A DNA stretch of 64,000 nucleotides from Cladochytrium replicatum (taxonomy: Eukaryota > Chytridiomycota > Chytridiomycetes > Cladochytriales > Cladochytriaceae), in contig JAHLKD010000057.1 of NCBI GenBank assembly GCA_025526935.1, positions 248,001 through 312,000 on the forward strand. The letters run 5' to 3'. The notes below the pieces were generated by a model. The model searched no databases. It was given only the letters and a program-made list of their open reading frames with translations, and had not been told where the DNA came from. The translations under genes and the position numbers were made by a program. Position 1 is the stretch's first letter, and each line of letters begins with the position of its first letter. Below, one piece after another: positions 53,922 to 64,000 of this stretch.

Positions 53922-56376
53922 ATGGCGCAGCAATTCATTATGTTGAGGGGCTCAGTCCGACACTTCAGTCGGTCGTCAGTGCGGCAAACCGCACCGAACA
54001 CTGTAAAGTCGGTTGATTCTCACCCTGTTGTCGAGAAGCTGAGGGATTGTGCCCGTGCGAAGGTGTGAGACATGGCATATCCACATCAACTTCGCCCAAT
54101 TTACCTCCACCAGATTGAGAGTGTGGATACTAGTAATGGCTCAGGAAAGAATTTGATGGACACATTCGGACGAAGGCACACCTATCTGCGCATTTCTCTT
54201 ACGGAGCGATGCAACCTGCGATGTGTGTATGTGGTGTGAAATCACAACCTCAACTAGATAACTCTTACAGGCACCTACTGTATGCCTGCCGAGGGCGTAG
54301 AATTATCTCCAGCGTCGAATATTCTCTCCGCTTCAGAAATTTTACGACTTGCGAAGCTTTTTGTGAGAGAAGGAGTCACAAAGGTTCGGCTCACCGGAGG
54401 TGAGCCAACAGTTCGCAAGGATTTGGTTGATGTAGTTGGTAAGCTTTTTTAATTAAGAAATACCTGGCCATCTAACCTGAATCTTTGCAGCTGGTCTGAA
54501 TGAGCTCCGACCACTTGGGCTGCAGCATATCGGAATGACAACAAACGGAATCGTACTTAAGAGGAAGCTTTGGGACTTAAAGCGCGCGGGGATGGATCAG
54601 CTCAACATTAGTTTGGACACACTCGATAAACTTAAGTTTCCAATGATTACTCGTCGCTTAGGTTAAACTTCCAATCCATATGAGAAAACTAACTTAAGCT
54701 GTCTCCATAGGTTTTGAGAACGTAATAGAATCAATAGATGCGGCTACGGCTCTAGGCTTTGAAAGCGTGAAAGTGAACGTTGTGATTATCAGAGGCCTGA
54801 ATCATGATGAAATCGTTCCGTTTGTAAATTTCTCCAAGGATAGAAACGTGTATGTGCGATTCATTGAGTACATGCCGTTTGATGGTATGTTCCGCAAATT
54901 TTTTAACGCAGGTGGCTGACACCGGCCAAATCAGGAAATCGATGGAATCAAGAGAAGTTCATGGGATACAACGAGATGCTGGAGGAGATCAAGAAAGTTC
55001 ACTCGATAGTAGAAAAATGCAGCGACAGTCCAAACGATACTTCAAAAGTAGGCTCACCAGCATGATTACGATTATGATAACTGACAACTATTAGGCTTAT
55101 CGAGTTCCCGGCTTTCGCGGCCAGTTTGGATTTATCACTTCGATGAGCGAGCATTTTTGCGGAACCTGCAATCGACTGCGCCTTATGGCTGATGGAAATC
55201 TGAAGGTGGGACTAGTGAGCCGATTTACCTAGGTCTAAACTAAGACTTTGATAAGGTTTGCTTGTTTGGGAATGGCGAAGTAAACTTGCGTGAATGTTTA
55301 CGACAAGGAGTTTCCGACGCCGAGCTTCTAAATATAGTTGGTGCTGCTGGTGAGCTTTGATTGTAAGAACATTTCGCAATAAATTAGTGACGAAACTCCT
55401 TTGTAGTGAAACGTAAGAAAAAGCAACACGCAGGTATGTTTGAACTGTCCAAGATGCCCAATCGCCCCATGATCCTCATCGGCGGATGAGATCTCCCTGG
55501 ATCGATCCGCTTGTCGAGTCGGTTGGCGGTCGATACTTTTGCGGCCATTTCCAAGTATCACAGAAGTGAGAATAATCCCAGTGTCTTGTGCGCTCATTAG
55601 CTTAACTCTTTTGATTCAAAGCGAGCGGATTTAGTGCACATCGCCATGCGTCTCCGATAATTGGTGTCTCTAAGAAGTTACATAATACGAATGTGTCGTC
55701 ATTTGCAACTGGAAGCAACTATTTTCGGTATAGAATCCCATTGCTTTCCTCGCTGGCTCGTCCGCTTCCCGGCGATGCTTTCGCACGAGGATTTTCGTCT
55801 GGATCTGATGATGTCTCACGAGATTACCCATCCCAGCTCACCCACACAGATCCGACCACCGGCCGTGCCCACATGGTCGATGTATCAGCTAAACCTCCAA
55901 CTCTCCGTCGCGCAGTTGCCTCATGCACAGTCCATTTGTCCGCCGATGCATTTCGCTCGGTACAGACCAATCAACTGAAAAAGGGGGATGTCTTGTCGGT
56001 CGCCCGAATTGCTGGAATTATGGCTGCAAAGAATACTGCAACCCTTGTTCCGCTCTGTCATCCTATTGCCCTTGATATTGTGGATGTTGAGTTCGAAATG
56101 GATCAACAACAGGTGGATTCGCCTGGAGAGATCAGGATAACAGCCACAGCAGTCTGCACAGGCAAGACAGGCATAGAAATGGAAGCTATTGTCGCAGTTT
56201 CGATGGCTGGTTGTACCATTTATGACATGTGGTGAGGACGATATCGCATATGGTCGACGGGATCTTGCTAAGTGTTTTGTGATGACAGCAAAGCAGTGGA
56301 CAAGGCTATCAGAATCACTGATATTCGACTGATTGAGAAATCTGGAGGTCGCAGTGGAACATATAAGGCTGATTAG
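53922..56376 (+). CDS. MOCS1: Molybdenum cofactor MOCS1 (MoaA-MoaC) locus
   Basis: First exon 53922-54062 encodes a basic presequence ([15 protein letters not shown]), fitting mitochondrial cPMP synthesis. The MoaA part has the radical-SAM cluster CNLRCTYC (split by intron 54223-54270), [25 protein letters not shown], and the second cluster [18 protein letters not shown]. One reading continues [20 protein letters not shown] and stops at about 55487, the Gly-Gly end needed in MOCS1A. A GTATGT donor lies exactly before GMFELS (55433); splicing to an acceptor before CGAGCGGATTTAG (about 55621) yields an open frame into MoaC. MoaC shows [38 protein letters not shown] and [19 protein letters not shown], and ends RSGTYKAD after one more intron. 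No in-frame Met starts MoaC alone. Confidence 0.93.
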
Positions 56377-56399
56377 CACTATTTTATTGAACTTGTTGT

Positions 56400-57764
56400 T
56401 CACAAAGAGCCATTGGAGATTTTGTCCCAGAGAACTTTCTTAACTGCACCCATGACCATAATATGAACTTTGCCATTTGTCGCAACAACTCCCTTGTTTG
56501 AAGCCAAAGTTCGACCAACTGAGAAGTCCAATGGTGCTCCAGTAACGTCGCAAACTTGCCCGCCAGCTTCAGTTACCAAAAGCGAACCCACTGCATGATC
56601 CTATTCCAACCGACAACAACATACACATTAAAACAAGCGCAACCCAATTCCAGATGTACATACCCAAATCTTCTCTTGATACTTCGGGTTGGTGGGGATG
56701 CGGAGGTATATGTCAGCATCCCCTCGCGCAATCACCCCGTACTTGCACTGGCTATCCATGCGAACAGGTTTTTGATTCCTCATGCCCAATACTGAAGCAA
56801 TTTGGGCGGATTCATCCTGAGACGAGTGACCAGATTCAACGGATTCACAGAATGATGCGTCTTTGGCTTCCGTTAGGTTGCTAACAGATATTGGCTCTGG
56901 CGTCGCATCTGGAGTGTATAAAGGTCGCTTCATGACGAACCATCACTCAGGTGTATCACGGCAGTCATGCTCTTATTATTACCTGGTATGCCCCGTGCCC
57001 TTTAACCGCATAAAATAAGCTTCCTCGCTCACCGTCTTGATTGCTCCACATAACCGGCAAGTTTGGGCATCCCATCACACCTAGCAGCACTTTCCCTTTT
57101 TCGACTAGAGACAGGCAGACGGCAAACTGCTCACCCCGAAGGAATCCCTTTGTGCCATCTGCAAACCGCACAGATCAGTTATGTTTCGCGCACGAAAACA
57201 AGTAATACCGATAGGGTCTAATGTCCAAAATCGACCTTCCGCTCCACCAGCATAGTTTCCGCGATCGATTGCCTCGTAAACCTTGGAAAATTGAGATCAT
57301 ATGACACACAACTTTGGATGTACATGGCTAAGGATCTACACCTGTGCCTGCGTAAAATCGTTTCCCATAACGGTTTGCACGAGCTCCGCAACATTCGAGC
57401 TTAGTTTCGCATTTTCTTGAAGGTCTTTTGAGTCTTCTTCTCCAACAATTGGGATTGATGGAAATGACTTGTGAAGAAGTGAATTGATCACTGCCTGAGC
57501 CCCAAAATCGGCAACTAAGACTATTTCAGAACGCGGGTCGCGATTGGATCAGCCGAATTCTTACCTGTAACCGGTGACTTATCGTCTTTCGTGAGGGTTT
57601 GTCCTTTAGCAAGCTTATTGAAGACAGCTTGACAGAGCTTTGAAGCTTTCGTGACAGCGTCCACAGCAACCTCCAATTCAAAGCGGTACTCTATTGGACA
57701 TTTTACATTAAGCTAAAGCAAAAATTTCATGATGACCTACGTTGCGGATAATGCGATGATGCCA
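56400..57764 (-). CDS. 3'(2'),5'-bisphosphate nucleotidase (MET22/HAL2-type)
   Basis: Multi-exon. The first exon is ASSHYPQ, joined to YRFELEVAVDAVTKASKLCQ. The inositol-phosphatase fold motifs are: TKDDKSPVTVADFGAQA, SIPIVGEEDS, the metal site WTLDPIGTKGFLRG, VLLGVMGCPNLP, RPLYTPD, and KPVRMDSQCKYGVIARGDAD then WDHAVGSLLVTEAGGQVCD. These match Met22/Hal2, which removes the 3' phosphate of PAP produced in sulfate assimilation and is inhibited by lithium and sodium. The D-P-I/L-D-G metal motif reads DPIGTKG; most members have DPIDGTKGF, so an aspartate is missing in this reading. That point may be an assembly indel. Confidence 0.9.
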
Positions 57765-59114
57765 TGGCGGGGTGCCGAAATCTGTGCGGCGTGCAACTTT
57801 CAGCTGCAAAAGCGAGATTCCAGCTCGTACGCCACATACAAAGTTATGCCTTTTGCCGAAGGGTGTGACTAAATAAATCTCGGAACTTCGCCAGGTGCAG
57901 TAAAGCGCGATAACGACAGCATGTGAAGTGCGTTAGACTTATGTTAATGGGCGGGTGTTTGATTGAAGATTGACGCACCTTATGTTAATGTGCGGGTGTT
58001 TGAAGATTGACGCACCTGCGAATCGCGATGTGGGAGCTCGGCGGAAGTAGTTTCAGAATATAGCTGGCAACGGCGAGCGCATTCTGCTAGAATTCTGCAG
58101 CTAGCAGCGAGAACGAGTTGCACAACAAATACTGCAATTTTCGTGGCCACGGAGATTCTGTCTTGCCCTTAAAAGTTCATCTTCAATATCAATATTGTAA
58201 CGTCCAAAAAATGTATGTTACAATATAGAACTCCTTAATTCGATCTTCGATAAATTCTCTCTTGCCAATTCCGCTACTGCCCCGTAGTTCCACTGAAGAA
58301 AGGATTCTTCTTTACGACTAGAAAGTATTTCGATTTTCGAAAGCCCTCGGATTTAAGTAAGCAGTGCCCAGTTTCAATCACTTTTACTACGGTCCACGAT
58401 AATATTTTGAAGCCAGTTTTAATCAACCCCTTCTGGACTCCTGTGACTCAACATGGGAAAAGAGAAGGTGGCATGATTCGGTCAACAGTTTTTAGACGCT
58501 AATCGATCCTCTGTGGAGCTCCTTTGAGAAGGCACTCGTCCATGTAATTGACGGCCTGGACGCTGGTTTCATGACTCTCGTATCCACAGTTCATCAAGTG
58601 GATACGTTTCGAACCAAGGCGATACTACCTGTATGGAAGAATGCGTGGAAATCGAAGACCGGCCGAATGGTTTCGCGTCATTCACGAGATGTGGATCGGG
58701 AGTGTAGAGCTGCTTGGCATTACGTAACAGGGCAGATGAAGCCGAGCAAACAACGCGAGTATCAGCAGAAGTGGACGAGAGAGAACACACGAGCAGGAAA
58801 AATTATGAAACAGAGGGACCAGTTGATTGAGGAACGGGAGGGTACAAAAAAACAGTCACCGAAAAGTGATGAGACAAATGGAAAAATGGCAACGATTAAA
58901 TTCTTGACTTAGCCGTTGGTCAAAAATCATTTAACTTCAAATCTGCTGGGTTCTTCGATGCTTGCCACCCCATTTGAAATTTAATAAAAGCTCTATTTAT
59001 TCTTCAGCGAGACAGAAAACTGCACAGAAAACTGCAGGGGACCCATTTGTACTGCAGTGAAAATATGAGGGCCATGCACAGCACCAGAAGAAATTTATCC
59101 TTTTCCTTTCACGA
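57765..59114. other. Intergenic, with a 41-bp duplication
   Basis: At 57,939-58,016 the unit TTATGTTAATGKGCGGGTGT plus TTGAAGATTGACGCACC occurs twice, the second copy lacking four bases. A 113-codon basic frame at 58,571-58,912 (plus) has no motif. No gene is supported. Confidence 0.4.
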
Positions 59115-61359
59115 GTGAACATAATGGACATCCCTCAGAAGGGTGGAAACGAGGCAAAAGAAGGCTCACTACTGTTCGGTGTTGGTGGACCGGTTTCTCC
59201 AGAGGTCCCAGACCTTCCGGTTGGACAGTCTTTGAATACCCAGCTCGCTTCAACACTTGACCGCTCAGGGCCTCAGAGCGGGAATGCACAAAATCCGGCA
59301 GTCTTCTTTCTTTCAGATGAAGATATTGAGCTCGATACTTTGCGTCAGCTGCAGCCACCTGGAAACCATGTTCAGCAGTCGCTCCCCCGGTTGAGAATTC
59401 ACAATGCCACACTCGATGACCTGTTGGCCGAACCAGTTCAGTCACCCCTAGCTTTTGCGAACGCGACACCTCCGCGGCGTCGTGGGACACAATCGATACC
59501 AGACTTCATTGCACAAACGCTAATGGACAGTGTTGGACCATCGGCAAGTGCCATTGGAATTCCTATTGATGGCCCCTCGGTGCCAACTTCGCGGCGAAAT
59601 TCCATTTTTAAACTGAGAGCTGGTTCAGTCAACAGATTTCATGCGGACGGAAACACCGACTTGCCCAGCGAGGCGAACTCAACAACAGAATCGCTACACC
59701 CCAGAAAACCTGTATTTCTTAGCTCAAGCCCACACGATCCAAGAACCTGCGCGGAGGTTAGTTGTCCAATATGCAACGGCTCTGGTCCGCGATTGAGAAC
59801 GAACTCGGTGTTTCCAACACTTGAGAGGGATCAGCGTTCAAATAATACAATCGTCAGCGGTTTTGATAGCAAAAACATGGTAGGCTCCTTCTTATTTTGT
59901 CTGAAGCACAACACTATTTCTGAATTGTGACTTCGAAGGCTCTGAAGCAAGGATTTTTGATTAAGCTATGCAAAGCACTCTCCCTCTATGGTTCGCCGAC
60001 CCACCGCCTCGAGTTCCTGTTAGAATCTGTCGCAAACGCACTAGAAGTGGATTCGACATGGGTCGTTTTTCCCGGCATGGTCTTTCTTAGTTTTGGAATG
60101 TCGAGTGAAAAGGATGATGTACACACTGAAACGCACTTGGTGAAGATATCTCAGAATTACAACATGGGCAAGCTTGTTCGCATCAACCAGCTCTGCCTTA
60201 GCATTTCAAACCAGGAATTAACCATCGAGGCCGCTTCCTCAACCCTCACTGATATCATTCGGGCACCTGACTTCCCGAAATGGATGATGTTTCTTTGCGT
60301 ACCAATTTCAGCATTCACCTTGGCCGTGCTGGGCTTCAACGGTGCTTTCCTTGAAGCAGGGATATCGGCGGCGCTTGGATGCGTGGTCGGTGCAATCGGT
60401 ATCGCGGGCGATAAGTTCCCCCACTACAACTTCTTGTTCGACTTTTGGTCTGCCCTCGTTACAAGTTTCTGTGCCAAAACGATTCAGTGGCTCTACATGA
60501 CAAAGATTAACCCGCAGGGATGCATCAACACAATTTGCATTACCCTGAGTTCTCTGGTTATGCTTTTACCGGGACTCTCGCTTACCACTGCACTTATCGA
60601 AATTTCAACCCGCAATCTTGTATCCGGAACTGTCCGCCTCGTGGAATCATTGTTCAAGATTGTTATCCTTGGCTTCGGACTGGCGGTGGGATCCACGCTA
60701 GTCCAGTGGTACAAAGAGCCATTAAAGGACAAATGTGAAGGCAAGTAATCCAGAGGTTGTTTGCCCCCAATTTCACTGACCAACTTGTAGGTGAATCGAT
60801 CTATTGGAATATTTTGATGTTTCCACTCTTGTCCATTGGAAACTCTGTCTATTTCAAATCTGACGTCCGGTTACAGTTTCCGATCAACTTTTTGGTTGCG
60901 GGCCTTGGCTATGTGACCTTCACGGTGCTTTCTCGATTGGTGTTCACAGACGCTTCACAAGGAGTTGAAGTAGTGACTACAATCACTGCATTTGTTATTG
61001 GATTGACCAGCAATTTCTATGCGTGGTGGACCTTGCAGCCTGCGGTATTTATCAATATTCCACAAGTTTTACAAGGCTAACCTGAACTACCCAGATCTCC
61101 CCAATTTTAAGTGGCATGCTTCTGCTAGTTCCAGGCTCTTTGGGTATGGCATTTCAGTCTGTTATCAACTTGCCTAACTATTTGAATAGGTGTAAGAGGC
61201 TTTCTTGGTCTTCTGGGTGAGACATCTTTTGATGGATCGAGCTTTGCACTTCAAATCATCCTCACAGGCTTATCTATTGTGGTTGGCCTTTTTGTCGGCA
61301 ACTTCTTCTTTGATCTGCCTTTGAAAAACAAGAACAAAGGGGTTCATATGACTGTCTAA
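59115..61359 (+). CDS. ThrE-family (DUF1212) threonine/serine exporter-like membrane protein
   Basis: Exons 59115-59879, 59939-60740, 60791-61044, 61095-61143 and 61190-61359 give 679 residues. About 255 residues of hydrophilic N-terminus (with RRNSIFKLRAGSVNRF) precede the ThrE domain, which begins ALKQGFLIKLCKALSLYGSP and HRLEFLLESVANALEVDSTW. Two five-helix halves follow, with NTICITLSSLVMLLPGLSLT and, restored by splicing, PILSGMLLLVPGSLGVRG. The fungal group includes yeast Prm10 and its neighbour YJL107C-type proteins, thought to be vacuolar or plasma-membrane transporters. The third intron (60741-60790) has a consensus GC donor, AAG|GCAAGT. The start could also be the Met three codons later. 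Confidence 0.9.
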
Positions 61360-61479
61360 CTTATAATACATTCAATCAAATACCTTATTTGCACCCAATT
61401 GCAACGCTGAGTCTGAATGGCCCAATTGACACCATTTTGTCGGATGAGGACTGACCTCAAAGTCTCGCTGACCTAGAAA

Positions 61480-61767
61480 TAAGGATCGGTGGGTTTTTGG
61501 GTCTTTCGGGTCAGGTCTGGGTCCATTAACCAAATGTACCTCATCCGATAGCTGGGTTTTCAGGAAAAATTTTCAGGTCGGATGCGGGTCAGGTATCGGG
61601 TCCAGTAGCAAAACCCTTATTGGGTCAAGATTCAGACCCGAGTAAAACCCAATGTGATAAGGAAGCTAGAACGTAGCTATTGTTCTTTCTGTCCACACAG
61701 ACACTTTCCAAGAAGACGCAATATAAGTTGTATGTATCAAACAATTTGTATCACAACAGACTCAAGG
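61480..61767 (-). repeat. Older repeat, second copy, opposite orientation
   Basis: Read on the minus strand it gives AGTCTGTTGTGATACAAATT, CGTCTTCTTGGAAAGTGTC, GTGGACAGAAA, CATTGGGTTTTACTCGGGTC and ACCCAATAA, the same series that surrounds the composite element. Its 5' part is cut by the right-edge element. It also contains GGGTC/GGGTT-rich text like 52,300-52,380. Confidence 0.75.
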
Positions 61768-64000
61768 TGTTAAAAACCAAGGGCTTCTCCTGGCAGCGGT
61801 AGGGCGTCTTTAGCTGTACTGTAGCTAGCACAACAGCTCCAGGTTCCGTCTCTTGGCCCAGTACCTGTTCTCCCAGGTGTGTATATGCCTAATACTCCGA
61901 CAGGCTGTACACTACACCCAAGCTGGTCAGGCAACCAGGGAATGCTGTGGTCAAAGACATTGGTCACATCAACTCCTATATTCAAGTGAATAGTGCGTGT
62001 GGGCATACCTGTGGTCAAAGACATTGGTCACATCAACTCAAAGGACCAAGCCACACCACATTCCCCACTAAATGCCAAGATCACTCCACACAGGACCTGC
62101 CAAACATGGATATAAATACATGAAATACAAGTCCATAAATAAGAATGAAGAGGGATTGACAAAAAAACTCTCAGGTCAAAGAGAAAAAAGACAACCCAAA
62201 GGATAACCCATATAGCAAACAGTCTGATATGCTAGTTTTTAACAGATGCCGCCTCGAAGACGATACACTGGGTCACCGTGTATCGCTCGTCAAAAAAGAC
62301 AAAAAAGAAAACATACGATAGAGAAACAGAAGGAATGTGTGTGGAGTTCACAACTAAACTTACACAACCCCCAATCCAATATGACTGACTTCGAAATTTA
62401 GAAAGGACCAAAGGGATAGAGTACTCTGCTCGTACCATTTCAGGCATTCTAGATCAAAGATCAAGGTAGACCACAATGGGCCCATAACATACGAAACCCC
62501 AGTGTGGTGGAATCGCAAGCAAAAGCGCAGGCGCAAAGCTAAACAACAATGCAAGTGCAGAAGCGGTGAACGAGACTAACTAGCAACGTTCTAATGGTAA
62601 GTGTCAAGGAACTGAGAGTGCAAGCTGATGAATGCAAAAATCAGGGATCCTCCATGACAAAACCCAAAGACAAAAGAGTGGAAGCTTGTGCACTAGCAAC
62701 ACCAGCTACGATAGGGGTATATAACACAAAAAATCCAGATTCAACTGGCGCAGGTGGTTTCTTCAAAAGCCGTTGACACATGTTGGTCTGTAACAGATCG
62801 AAAGGAAACCTCTTCATGGTATGCTGTGTCCAGAAACCAAGGTGATGTCTATGTGAAGACAACCGTGGGAAACAAAACGCGTCACGTGCTGCGCCACATG
62901 CCCGAATTTGGTGGAAACTCGTCAACGTGAAGTAGACCCCAATCTCCAAGGCCAGAAAAGTCCAGCAAACTTCATGTATCCGCGTTGCGCGCGATGCATC
63001 CACAGGCAATGGAGGTGCCATCTCAAGAAACAATGGAGTTGTTGAAGGAAAAAAAGTTCATGATGCATGCATACAGACATGTCACCATAACTCTGCAGGC
63101 AGCCAACGAAACCAAGCGAGCAATACACGAATCGATTCGCAATGCGTAGGCGATGGTTTTGATAGGCACTTGCCGTGGTCCAGCGAGAACTGACGGATCA
63201 AAGCTGAAAGCTTCGAAATGCTGTAGCTCCATGAATCCTCTGCCAAATGACGCGAGCTGGGCACCAATCAATCTGGCTTGATGAGACGGTTCTTCTGAGG
63301 TACTGTTCGCGACGATCAGACAAGAATTGGCGAAATCAAAAATCGAAGACCTCTGGAGCAGACCAAAGGTAGTGAAGTTGGTCAAAAGGCTCAGGAGCAA
63401 AGATAGCAACATCAGAAAGCGAGGAAAGCGATGGTCTGTCGGAATTCCTCTCAAAAAAGTGTGCCAGAGTCCCCAGAGCAAAAAGAAGGTTGAAACCACC
63501 AGGGATGCTCGAGATACATAAGGAGCAAAACCCGTTCGCGTAGGAGGTGAGAATCGATCCTGAGAATCCTCCGTATCTGTAGTTCCATGTGTCGGTCCAC
63601 ACCGACTGAGACAAGAAGGTAATAGTTCCTGGATGAAACCACCACCTGTTAAAAACCAAGGGCTTCTCCTGGCAGCGGTAGGGCGTCTTTAGCTGTACTG
63701 TAGCTAGCACAACAGCTCCAGGTTCCGTCTCTTGGCCCAGTACCTGTTCTCCCAGGTGTGTATATGCCTAATACTCCGACAGGCTGTACACTACACCCAA
63801 GCTGGTCAGGCAACCAGGGAATGCTGTGGTCAAAGACATTGGTCACATCAACTCCTATATTCAAGTGAACAGTGCGTGTGGGCATACCTGTGGTCAAAGA
63901 CATTGGTCACATCAACTCAAAGGACCAAGCCACACCACATTCCCCACTAAATGCCAAGATCACTCCACACAGGACCTGCCAAACATGGATATAAATACAT
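61768..64000 (-). mobile_element. Non-autonomous LTR element (cargo unit alone), running off the window
   Basis: In element orientation: 5' LTR from beyond 64000 down to 63647, primer-binding site at 63644-63627, 1.4 kb interior at 63646-62245, and 3' LTR at 62244-61768 (477 bp). The LTRs are type A, with one base added (CCCATATAGC for CCCATTAGC) and one substitution near 61989 relative to the composite element. The interior equals 50,269-51,670. With no coding capacity beyond short frames it must use proteins made elsewhere. The outer target duplicate on the left would be CAAGG (61763-61767); the right one is outside the window. Confidence 0.9.

Noticed and set aside
58571-58912. 113-codon basic frame on the plus strand
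   Set aside because: No motif, no splice partners, no neighbour context; composition alone is not enough.

Overview
This is a 64 kb window of a eukaryotic nuclear genome, almost certainly a fungus. Genes lie on both strands, are closely packed, and carry many short introns (mostly 41-75 nt, GT-AG, with at least two GC-AG). The gene set (Alr4036-type flavin protein, PPR protein, Dot5-like peroxiredoxin, Med20, flavocytochrome b2, MET22/HAL2 phosphatase, ThrE-type exporter, Ty3/Gypsy chromovirus) is fungal. A ferroportin, a YANK/STK32 kinase, coiled-coil genes and an animal-style MOCS1 locus point to an early-diverging, probably zoosporic (chytrid-like) fungus. That placement is an inference; no marker gene in the window proves it.

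Layout. 1-12,039: PPOX-like flavin protein (3' end off the window), a large mitochondrial-type PPR protein, a tandem AAA ATPase with a degenerate first module, a nuclear-type peroxiredoxin with charged low-complexity tails, and SmD3. 12,411-21,469: SAM methyltransferase, a cyclin-like relic, an ER-type J-protein (DNAJB12 class), a transglutaminase-like protein and a coiled-coil protein. 21,992-30,469: a second coiled-coil protein, a YANK-family kinase, a decayed HET-domain-like gene holding a piece of 28S rRNA, and a flavocytochrome b2. 30,470-35,700: a gene-poor stretch with a broken coiled-coil gene. 35,702-43,313: ferroportin, a DUF1295 protein, cytosolic PheRS beta and GGPP synthase.

44,780-52,400 and 61,360-64,000 are repeat-rich. 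An old Gypsy integrase relic is followed by a young composite LTR element at 46,138-52,146, with identical outer LTRs and a 5-bp target duplication. It holds a gag-integrase-chromodomain ORF with no reverse transcriptase, a third and different LTR in the middle, and then a non-coding cargo. A stand-alone copy of the cargo element lies on the minus strand at the right edge (61,768 to beyond 64,000). Both young elements sit inside copies of one older repeat. Between the two repeat blocks lie Med20, MOCS1 (MoaA-MoaC), the MET22-like phosphatase and the ThrE-like exporter.

Most promising observations: (1) the three-LTR composite retroelement and its RT-less gag-IN protein; (2) the MOCS1 locus, where a MoaA ending in Gly-Gly-stop and an in-frame MoaC fusion appear to be chosen by one splice donor, as in animals; (3) the 28S rRNA fragment inside the HET-like gene; (4) Med20 and MOCS1 start codons only 8 bp apart in divergent orientation; (5) the peroxiredoxin with SPKK-rich tail; (6) apparent one-base frameshifts in otherwise conserved genes.
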